Below, one piece after another: positions 1 through 5,056 of a DNA stretch of 5,387 bases (position 1 is its first letter; every line of letters begins with the position of its first letter). Origin of the DNA: Campylobacterales bacterium (lineage in GTDB: Bacteria; Campylobacterota; Campylobacteria; Campylobacterales; QNZT01). The stretch is from NCBI GenBank assembly GCA_027055005.1, contig JALUNR010000241.1, positions 1-5,387 of the forward strand, given 5' to 3'. The translations under genes and the position numbers were made by a program. Below the pieces are notes generated by a model. That model saw only the letters and a program-made list of their open reading frames with translations. It was not told the DNA's origin and ran no database searches.

Positions 1-99
1 GGATATATTTATGGAAAGTATATCTTTTTGTTTTCTAGTTTTGTGGCGATTTTAGCTTTTTTAGTATCACTACCCCACTATCGGGTATCTCGAAAGTAG
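1..99 (+). CDS. possible 3' end of a membrane protein (MFS-like tail), partial
   Basis: The first plus-strand frame is open from the window edge to a TAG at 97-99 and encodes 32 residues. They read as a Gly/Tyr-rich start (GYIYGKYIF), a hydrophobic stretch (LFSSFVAILAFLVSL) and a short basic tail (PHYRVSRK). This is how many major-facilitator transporters end: a last membrane helix followed by a few positive residues. If real, the gene converges on the methyltransferase and overlaps its 3' end by 65 bp. Caution: DNA opposite a Lys-rich coding strand is T-rich and easily gives hydrophobic translations, and the last codons (CCC, CAC, CGG, CGA) are rare for this kind of genome. The frame and the stop are seen; the family is a guess. 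Confidence 0.35.
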   Translation, partial: GYIYGKYIFLFSSFVAILAFLVSLPHYRVSRK

Positions 100-682
100 C
101 TTCTAAAAAGTTTGCCAACCACTCAAAAGTAGTAGGGGTAAAAAATATAATATGAGTTAAATCTCTTTTGTAGTACCACCCCTTAAACTCATCAGGTCTA
201 AAAGCTGTCATGATACCTAAAACTCCACCATCTTTTAGGCAACTCCAAAGTTTTTTTATCTCATTTAGCGGATTATGTAGATGCTCTATAACTTCAGTTG
301 TAGTGATAAAATCATACTTATTTTCAAAAACTTCTTTTTTGTCATGGTAAAAGATATCATATATATCCATCTTAAATCCTCTTTGATTCATCAAGACTGA
401 GAGAGTAGGTCCAGGACCTGAACCAAAGTCAAGTCCCTTTGCATCGGAGTCCAAATATTTTTGCAAAGGAATCAATAGTCTGTTTAAAAAATCACAATAT
501 CCTTTATTAGTAGGAGTGTTTTTATGGTTATCATACTTTGCTTTTTCATCAATAACTGAAACAAAAAACTCTTTGGGAACAAATACCAAATCACAAACTT
601 TGCAGTGATGATACTCTCTATCCTCTGCAAAGTGATAGAGATAAGTGTTGGTTGAATTACAAAGTGGACAGATTTTTTTCAT
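35..682 (-). CDS. zinc-ribbon class I SAM-dependent methyltransferase
   Basis: A 215-residue cytosolic protein. The N-terminus carries a four-cysteine zinc ribbon (C5-x2-C8 and C27-x2-C30). A Rossmann-type methyltransferase domain follows, with motif I GLDFGSGPGPTLS at about 83-95, an acidic strand end DIYD at about 106-109, and the post-I segment TTTEVIEHLHNP at about 127-138. A conserved-looking stretch near 173-186 (RDLTHIIFFTPTTF) follows. This arrangement fits the Methyltransf_23-like family of small-molecule or cell-surface methyltransferases; the substrate cannot be read from sequence. The ATG shares its A with the TAA of the upstream permease gene (TAATG), and there is no clear Shine-Dalgarno of its own, so translation is probably coupled to the permease. 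The short tail after the last strand (KKLKSPQN) looks complete. Methyltransferase identity is secure; the biological role is unknown. Confidence 0.88.
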   Translation of the reverse strand: MKKICPLCNSTNTYLYHFAEDREYHHCKVCDLVFVPKEFFVSVIDEKAKYDNHKNTPTNKGYCDFLNRLLIPLQKYLDSDAKGLDFGSGPGPTLSVLMNQRGFKMDIYDIFYHDKKEVFENKYDFITTTEVIEHLHNPLNEIKKLWSCLKDGGVLGIMTAFRPDEFKGWYYKRDLTHIIFFTPTTFEWLANFLEATFEIPDSGVVILKKLKSPQN

Positions 683-684
683 TA
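680..684 (-). promoter_or_regulatory. TAATG stop/start overlap (translational coupling site)
   Basis: On the minus strand the TAA ending the permease gene and the ATG starting the methyltransferase share one A. No Shine-Dalgarno-like stretch precedes the ATG within the usual distance, so ribosomes finishing the permease most likely restart here. Coupling is inferred from the geometry. Confidence 0.7.
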
Positions 685-1641
685 GCTATTTTTAAAAAAC
701 GGATTGACTTTAAGTAAAATTAAATCAGCTATCACATTCCCCAAAAGTGTTAAAAATGCTGAGATTATGAGTATCCCCATAATAACAGGATAATCCCTAG
801 CCATAGCACTTTGGAAAAACAAAAGTCCCATACCATTTATAGAAAAAATACTCTCTAAAATCACACTACCACCAATAAGTCCTGGCAGAGATAATCCAAG
901 TATAGTAATAAGTGGTGGGTAAAGATTTGGTAGGATATATTTTTTAAGTAGCACTTTTTCACCTATCCCCCTAGCTTTTGCAAAAAATATATAATCACTT
1001 TTTAATATATCCATAGTTAAACTTCTAACATACATCATCAAACTTCCAATTCCACCAAATACCATCACAAATATAGGTAAAATCAGATGTTTTGACTCAT
1101 CAAGATAGTATTTTATTCCACTTTTTACCTCTAGAGAATGAAGACCAGAAATAGGAAGCCACTCTAGCTTTACTGCAAATACAGCGATAAGTAAAAGAGC
1201 AAGATAAAAAGATGGCATAGCAAAAGAAAATAGTGAAAACTGCTTTAAACTTCTATCTAAAACTCCATCTTGCTTCAAGGCTGATTTTATCCCAAAGTAA
1301 ATAGATATCATAAAAACTATAATCATAGAGATAATATTCATCAAAAGTGTAATACCAATACGAGATAAAATTTCATCTTTTACAGCCTTACCACTTGCAA
1401 AAGAGATACCAAAATCAAGGTGCAACAAAGCCCAAATCCAAGATATAAACTGATCAAACAAACTTTTATCCAAACCATAAACTTTCTTTAAATGTTCGAT
1501 AGATTCTTTAGTTATGTTAGGATTTAACTCTCCACTTGCAAAAAAGCTATTTGGAGCTGTATGAATAGCTAAAAAGGAAATAATAGCTATGATAAAAAGC
1601 ATTAGAATGATGTATGATAATTTTTTTAGGAATGTTTTCAT
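682..1641 (-). CDS. ABC transporter permease, DppB/OppB family (di-/oligopeptide type)
   Basis: A 319-residue inner-membrane protein. It has an N-terminal signal-anchor helix (about 9-26), a periplasmic segment with the family-typical pattern of a Tyr-Gly-Leu-Asp-Lys motif (55-59) and LDFGIS (75-80), then helices at about 99-118, 136-158, 187-206, 244-263 and 284-308. The cytoplasmic EAA loop that docks on the ATPase is clear at about 216-239, with AKARGIGEKVLLKKYILPN. The MPSFY and WLPISGL stretches (142-146, 161-167) are also typical. Such permeases work with a DppC-type permease, two ATPases and a periplasmic binding protein to import peptides, nickel chelates or similar solutes. None of those partners is in this window; the next gene is a methyltransferase, so they must be beyond it, elsewhere, or absent. 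The start ATG has a weak AAGAG 8 nt upstream and an AAAGG 14 nt upstream; no other start fits the hydrophobic N-terminus better. Substrate is unassigned. Confidence 0.92.
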   Translation of the reverse strand: MKTFLKKLSYIILMLFIIAIISFLAIHTAPNSFFASGELNPNITKESIEHLKKVYGLDKSLFDQFISWIWALLHLDFGISFASGKAVKDEILSRIGITLLMNIISMIIVFMISIYFGIKSALKQDGVLDRSLKQFSLFSFAMPSFYLALLLIAVFAVKLEWLPISGLHSLEVKSGIKYYLDESKHLILPIFVMVFGGIGSLMMYVRSLTMDILKSDYIFFAKARGIGEKVLLKKYILPNLYPPLITILGLSLPGLIGGSVILESIFSINGMGLLFFQSAMARDYPVIMGILIISAFLTLLGNVIADLILLKVNPFFKNS

Positions 1642-1671
1642 AAATTTTGCTCTTACCTTTTTATTTTTGAT

Positions 1672-1677
1672 ATTGTA
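1672..1677 (-). promoter_or_regulatory. putative -10 box (TACAAT) of the permease-methyltransferase operon
   Basis: On the minus strand TACAAT lies about 30 nt before the permease ATG, which gives a leader of roughly 20-25 nt. The DNA upstream is AT-rich with no TTGACA-like -35 hexamer, as is usual for sigma70 promoters in this phylum. No GC-rich hairpin separates it from the specificity-subunit gene upstream, so read-through from the restriction operon is also possible. Confidence 0.4.
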
Positions 1678-1697
1678 CTAAATAATTTTAATATTTA

Positions 1698-1705
1698 TCC
1701 TCCTT
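1698..1705 (-). other. orphan near-perfect Shine-Dalgarno (AAGGAGGA) without a usable start codon
   Basis: On the minus strand AAGGAGGA stands in the gap between the specificity-subunit stop (1720-1722) and the permease. No ATG, GTG or TTG follows within 4-14 nt. Only ATA or ATT codons do, and those lead to a TAG after a few triplets. It may be the remnant of a lost gene start or a chance match. Confidence 0.4.
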
Positions 1706-1719
1706 GGGATTATGTGTAT

Positions 1720-2682
1720 TTATAAAAATTTTTCTATTTCTTTGTATCCATAACAATTCTTCACTGTTTTTTCAATATATTCTAAATCAATTCTATTATT
1801 TTTATATGGAAGTGGTATTTGCATTTTATTTAATTTTGTAAGATTTAATTTTCTATAATAATTATATCTCCATTTATGGTTTCTTATCATTGTTGCTATA
1901 TAAAATAATAGATATGGGTTATATTTATCTTTTAATCTTAAAACAGCATTGTCTCCACTTGTTACAAAATCTTCAAATTGAAAAAATACTTCTCCTACAC
2001 TTCCATTTAGAGCTAATGTTAAACATTTAGCTTTAAAGTTTGGTTCTATATCATAGAAGCCAGATACACCATTATTTAAAGATGAAGTTGTGATATATGG
2101 TGTAGTCCCTTTCTCTAAAGCATTTTTTGGTACAGATGTTGATTTACTAACTTCACATAAACCTTGTTTAGTTTTTTTATTATAAACAACATTAACTAAT
2201 TTTATAATATCAATATCTGTTTTTTTAATTGTTCTAGTTTTTTTAGGAAGTAGTTTTTTTATTTTTTTATCAATGTTCATTTCGTTTGATGTATTAAATT
2301 CTATTAATATTATCCTTTCTACTCTTTTTTTTATTGCCATAAAAGAAAAAGAAAATCTCCACTTTTGCATATTGATTTGAGAAGCATAAAAGTATAATTC
2401 ATCAATAGACATGTCATTTTTTGGAACTAATACAATAAGCCCACTACCTCCATTTCCTCTTGCTACAAAAGGAACAGGAGGAATTATCGCTTCTCCAAAC
2501 GAAGATAAAGAAATTGAACTTTTGTTAAAAATTCTATCTCCTGTCAAAGGTTCAATATATCCTTTGACAGAACTTTCTAAATCAGGGCCATTAGTAATAA
2601 AAGGGATATTTCCTTTAGAATAAGAAGAATATGATGATGATTTTGCATTTACAATATCAAATTTTTTATAAATTGCAAACAT
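1720..2682 (-). CDS. BcgI-type restriction-modification specificity (B/S) subunit with two target-recognition domains
   Basis: A 320-residue DNA-recognition subunit. It is two diverged copies of one unit. Copy 1 (about 8-128) has GNIPFITN (24-31), SLSSFG (58-63) and a helix end QKWRFSFS (106-113). Copy 2 (about 157-292) has GTTPYITTSS (192-201), LALNGSVGEVFF (223-234), TSGDNAVLRL (241-250), HKWRYNYYRKLN (269-280) and a final IPLP (289-292). These are the landmarks of Methylase_S domains, each reading one half of a split target. Length and partner match the BcgI B subunit (about 340 aa by memory) rather than a Type I HsdS of 400 or more residues with long conserved helices. The ATG sits 3 nt after the stop of the nuclease-methyltransferase gene, with AGGA 6 nt before it, inside the last codons of that gene. 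A Lys-rich linker joins the copies and is encoded by repeated A7 tracts. The target sequence cannot be read from this alone. Confidence 0.85.
   Translation of the reverse strand: MFAIYKKFDIVNAKSSSYSSYSKGNIPFITNGPDLESSVKGYIEPLTGDRIFNKSSISLSSFGEAIIPPVPFVARGNGGSGLIVLVPKNDMSIDELYFYASQINMQKWRFSFSFMAIKKRVERIILIEFNTSNEMNIDKKIKKLLPKKTRTIKKTDIDIIKLVNVVYNKKTKQGLCEVSKSTSVPKNALEKGTTPYITTSSLNNGVSGFYDIEPNFKAKCLTLALNGSVGEVFFQFEDFVTSGDNAVLRLKDKYNPYLLFYIATMIRNHKWRYNYYRKLNLTKLNKMQIPLPYKNNRIDLEYIEKTVKNCYGYKEIEKFL
2220..2268 (-). repeat. four A7 homopolymer tracts in the inter-domain linker of the specificity gene
   Basis: On the coding strand four runs of exactly seven A lie within 49 bp (2262-2268, 2254-2260, 2238-2244, 2220-2226). 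They encode the linker between recognition domains 1 and 2 (residues about 138-157, with Lys-Lys pairs). Worked by hand, one A lost or gained at the first or last tract brings a stop within about six codons, leaving only the first domain. Runs of this length are prone to slippage by RNA polymerase and, less strongly, by DNA polymerase. The tracts are seen; a switching role is inference. Confidence 0.6.
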
Positions 2683-2685
2683 TTT

Positions 2686-4578
2686 CTATCCTACTTTGTG
2701 GTGTTTTATTAGATAGCTTACACTATCTCTTATCATTTGCTCTATAGCCTGTTCAATATCATCTTCTGTTGGAATTTTACTATCTAAATATATTTCTGGA
2801 ACAAGTTCAAGATTTGGAATAGTTTTATCAAGTTTACATACTTTTTTAAACTCAGGGATATTTTCAACTTTAATATTTTGATTTAAAAGAAATAATTTTA
2901 ATTCATCATGTATTTCTCCTAGTTGATTTCTTTCTTTAGAAGATTTTATTCTTTTACCTTTTTTCTTTCTATATCCATCTGTTACAGCTCTTGCAAAATA
3001 TACATTTTGTTTTTCGTAATCATGTTTAATACCTTTTTTTAGAAATACTCCAACTGTTCCAACAGCAACTGGATAAAAAAGTTCTTCTGGCAAAGTTATA
3101 ACTGATAAAAGAGTATTGTTTTCAAGTAATTGTTCTCTCCATTTTGTTCCACTTTTCCCTTCAACAAATACTGAAATAGGAACAATTGCAAATAAAATTC
3201 CACCATCTTGCATTTGTGATAAAGCATAATCTATAAAATCTCTCTCTTTTTCATCCCCTTTTTTTAATGCAAAAGGTGGATTCATTAATACTTTAGTAAT
3301 TAATGGTTTTTTGGGGTTTTCCCCATTTCTTTTCATAAACTTACCTGTTTTTTCACCATCTATAATAGTTTGTTCAATATTATTCTGAAAGCAGTTCCCT
3401 TCTTTCATATTATTTCTACCATCTCCTCTGAAAATCATATTTACTAATGCTAATGCTACTACTTCATCATCTTGTTCAATTCCAAAAATATGATTGTTTT
3501 TAAAATTATCTATTTGTCCTTTATTGGAAAATGATTTAATATAATCAAATCCAGCAACAAGAAAACCACCTGTTCCACATGTAGGGTCAAAAATATAATC
3601 ACTACTTGTTACACCAATCACATCAACAGCAAATTCTGTTAAATGTCTTGGTGTTAAAACAATACCTATTTCTTTTGCTCCATTACCATACTTCAAAAAT
3701 TTTTCATAAAATTCTCCAAGTATATCTTTACCAGATGACATAGCATTTTGTATATCAAGAGTTGACAATTCTTTAATCGTCTCAATAATTGCACTACGAT
3801 ATTTTATATGATTTTCTTTTGTAGGAGGAAGCTCCAACTTTATAAAATCAAAAAAGTTTTCTTTTTGGACATCACGAAGTTTCTTTTTTATATAAGTATT
3901 TACATTTTCTACTAATGTAGTCGTATCTTCTTCTCTTAAATTGATACTACTATTTTGAGCAAGGGATAAAACTAATCCAGCTAAAAATCTAGCTCTTTTA
4001 TTCTTATTTATTCCAGCATTGTGTAATATTTCATTGATTTCTATTGCTGAACTTATATATTTTTCTTCTGGTATATCAGGCAAATCACTCCATTTAAAAG
4101 TTTTATTGTGTAAAATAAAAAGAGCTTGTGATTTAGATAACAATATGTTTTTATGTTCTCCATTAAATAATATATCACTCCATACACCATCTTTAAGATA
4201 TTGATTTCTTACAATATATCCATCTATATCATTTCCAGCAACACCAGAGATAATCACACATTTGATTTTTTTAGATTTGTTTATTTTTTCAGCATATTGA
4301 TTTTTTGCTTCATCTAAAGCTTTGTCTATATCTTTTTTATCTCTTTTTGCTTCAATAACCCAAAATTCAATAGAACTTAAAACAACAACTGCTTCAGGCA
4401 TATCTCTTTTTAAATACTTTTTTAATTCTATATTTGCTAAAACTTCATTTTGTTTATAAACTTCACCTTCTGGACTTCGTGCAGGATTTTTTATATTCCA
4501 TTCTAATTGCTCAAGTTGTTCTTTGATATAAGTGTAAGCATCGACTTCACTATTTTTAGGGTTGTTTGTATGTTGCAT
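2686..4578 (-). CDS. BcgI-type (Type IIB) fused restriction nuclease / N6-adenine DNA methyltransferase, A subunit
   Basis: A 630-residue bifunctional enzyme. Residues about 10-130 form a PD-(D/E)XK-like nuclease: a helix with E38/E45, then P61-E62 and E76-A77-K78 on adjacent strands. A helical methylase N-terminal domain follows (about 170-300). The catalytic methyltransferase domain has TPRHLTEF (309-316), SAM motif I DPTCGTGGF (331-339), GIEQDD (366-371) and the catalytic NPPF (433-436), the gamma-class N6-adenine order seen in HsdM and Type IIG enzymes. The end (VPEIYLDS, 593-600, then a charged helix) probably docks the specificity subunit. Length and partner closely fit BcgI A (about 637 aa by memory), whose complex with B methylates the target and cuts on both sides of it. 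The ATG has AAAGGA 5 nt upstream and lies inside the HTH gene (23-bp overlap). No frameshift is seen. A plain Type I HsdM is less likely because of the nuclease domain and the absence of an HsdR gene in the window. Confidence 0.9.
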   Translation of the reverse strand: MQHTNNPKNSEVDAYTYIKEQLEQLEWNIKNPARSPEGEVYKQNEVLANIELKKYLKRDMPEAVVVLSSIEFWVIEAKRDKKDIDKALDEAKNQYAEKINKSKKIKCVIISGVAGNDIDGYIVRNQYLKDGVWSDILFNGEHKNILLSKSQALFILHNKTFKWSDLPDIPEEKYISSAIEINEILHNAGINKNKRARFLAGLVLSLAQNSSINLREEDTTTLVENVNTYIKKKLRDVQKENFFDFIKLELPPTKENHIKYRSAIIETIKELSTLDIQNAMSSGKDILGEFYEKFLKYGNGAKEIGIVLTPRHLTEFAVDVIGVTSSDYIFDPTCGTGGFLVAGFDYIKSFSNKGQIDNFKNNHIFGIEQDDEVVALALVNMIFRGDGRNNMKEGNCFQNNIEQTIIDGEKTGKFMKRNGENPKKPLITKVLMNPPFALKKGDEKERDFIDYALSQMQDGGILFAIVPISVFVEGKSGTKWREQLLENNTLLSVITLPEELFYPVAVGTVGVFLKKGIKHDYEKQNVYFARAVTDGYRKKKGKRIKSSKERNQLGEIHDELKLFLLNQNIKVENIPEFKKVCKLDKTIPNLELVPEIYLDSKIPTEDDIEQAIEQMIRDSVSYLIKHHKVG

Positions 4579-4846
4579 TCTTATCCTTTAGTTTTTTACC
4601 AAAACTCTTCTCGATTCTAGCCTTTTGTGGTTCTAAATCTAATTGTTCAAATAGTGGTTTATAATCTATTTGTTTATCAACAATTTCTCCAAGTAATACA
4701 GCAATTATTGCTAAATTCTTTGGAATTTTTTTCTTTTTATTCGAAAGATTTGTGATTGAATTAGGATTAGCTTTTATAAGTTTTGCAAACTCTCTTATTG
4801 TTAAACCTGCTTTTCCTATATGTCTTGTTAATTCTTTGTAATCCAA
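4556..4846 (-). CDS. small XRE-like helix-turn-helix protein, putative controller of the restriction operon
   Basis: A 96-residue protein. Residues about 15-53 fold as a helix-turn-helix: LTIREFAKLIKA (helices 1-2), NPNSITNLSN (recognition helix), then IPKNLAIIAVLLGE. The C-terminal third is charged and basic (KARIEKSFGKKLKDK). Small HTH proteins of this type often precede restriction genes, where they time expression by binding their own promoter. The start is TTG: there is no ATG or other Met codon in the frame, an in-frame TGA lies four codons upstream, and a strong GAGGA sits 6 nt before the TTG. The 3' end overlaps the nuclease-methyltransferase start by 23 bp, so the two are transcribed together and probably coupled in translation. 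The HTH fold is well supported; the control role is inferred from context. It lacks the canonical C-protein context of a separate endonuclease gene. Confidence 0.82.
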   Translation of the reverse strand: MDYKELTRHIGKAGLTIREFAKLIKANPNSITNLSNKKKKIPKNLAIIAVLLGEIVDKQIDYKPLFEQLDLEPQKARIEKSFGKKLKDKNATYKQP

Positions 4847-4852
4847 TTTTAA

Positions 4853-4857
4853 TCCTC
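4853..4857 (-). promoter_or_regulatory. strong ribosome-binding site (GAGGA) that fixes the TTG start
   Basis: On the minus strand GAGGA lies 6 nt before the TTG at 4846-4844. The only start in frame is this TTG, and the upstream in-frame TGA rules out a longer protein. A strong site paired with a weak start codon suggests a deliberately limited amount of controller. Confidence 0.65.
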
Positions 4858-4873
4858 AAATTATTGTATATTT

Positions 4874-4879
4874 ATTATA
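4874..4879 (-). promoter_or_regulatory. putative -10 box (TATAAT) of the restriction operon
   Basis: TATAAT on the minus strand stands about 27 nt before the TTG start, giving a leader of about 20 nt. Upstream there is no TTGACA; instead T-runs broken by GC occur every 10 bp, the pattern reported for sigma70 promoters of Campylobacter and relatives. A second candidate, TACAAT at 4863-4868, would give a very short leader and is less likely. Confidence 0.55.
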
Positions 4880-4882
4880 TCT

Positions 4883-4904
4883 AAAAAAAGCAAAAAAAAG
4901 CAAA
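4883..4904. repeat. tandem A-tract/GC direct repeat in the controller promoter
   Basis: On the plus strand A7-GC is followed directly by A8-GC-AAA, so AAAAGCAAA occurs at 4886-4894 and 4896-4904, exactly 10 bp apart. A further AAAAGCAAAA lies at 4984-4993, about 50 bp before the expected ribE transcript start. The pair covers the -20 to -35 zone of the restriction promoter. It may be an operator for the HTH protein, or just the T-rich periodic element that replaces the -35 box in these bacteria. Confidence 0.5.
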
Positions 4905-4983
4905 TAATAAAATTTGTTTTTCACATTTATAAATTTATATAAAACATTAAAATATTTATTAAATATATAAATTATTTTTTTAT
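4905..4983. other. very AT-rich spacer between the divergent promoters
   Basis: About 80 bp with only three G/C bases between 4915 and 4980. It holds a perfect 10-bp palindrome ATTTATAAAT (4925-4934) and an inverted repeat ATATTTA-T-TAAATAT (4952-4966). Both could arise by chance in such DNA. No coding frame, RNA gene or hairpin terminator is visible. Such stretches often bind nucleoid proteins or act as UP-like elements; that is inference. Confidence 0.45.
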
Positions 4984-5021
4984 AAAAGCAAAAGATTTAT
5001 TCCTAATGAAACTTTTTCCAC

Positions 5022-5027
5022 TATAAT
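5022..5027 (+). promoter_or_regulatory. putative -10 box (TATAAT) of ribE
   Basis: TATAAT on the plus strand lies 29 nt before the ribE ATG, predicting a leader of about 22-24 nt. A T-run (5013-5017) and AT-rich DNA precede it, and no TTGACA is found at the -35 position. The short leader leaves no room for an FMN riboswitch. Confidence 0.6.
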
Positions 5028-5045
5028 ATATGCAAATATGAGTTT

Positions 5046-5050
5046 AAAGG
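5046..5050 (+). promoter_or_regulatory. ribE ribosome-binding site (AAAGG)
   Basis: AAAGG lies 6 nt before the ATG, separated by a run of T, which supports this start. An earlier ATG (5038) has no such site and leads to a quick stop. Confidence 0.6.
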
Positions 5051-5056
5051 TTTTTT

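Noticed and set aside
1642..1722. Rho-independent terminator after the restriction operon
   Set aside because: Only weak AT inverted repeats are seen (for example AAATA/TATTT around 1680-1696), with no GC-rich stem followed by a T-run on the minus strand.
2411..2623. 70-codon plus-strand frame opposite the specificity gene
   Set aside because: It lies wholly antisense to a well-supported gene, has no ribosome-binding site and no recognisable domain.
3257..3275. T7 run inside the nuclease-methyltransferase gene as a phase-variation site
   Set aside because: A single run of seven in an AT-rich gene is expected by chance and is not clustered as in the specificity gene.
4019..4204. 61-codon plus-strand frame opposite the nuclease-methyltransferase gene
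   Set aside because: It is wholly antisense to a conserved domain region, with no promoter or ribosome-binding site and no recognisable protein pattern.
4925..4966. Palindromes ATTTATAAAT and ATATTTA-T-TAAATAT as firm operators
   Set aside because: In DNA that is almost all A and T, arms of this length are likely to occur by chance; kept only as a note in the spacer feature.
5028..5056. FMN riboswitch in front of ribE
   Set aside because: The distance from the -10 box to the ATG leaves a leader of only about 23 nt; the RFN element needs well over 100 nt, and none of its conserved GC-rich stems is present in the 210-bp gap.
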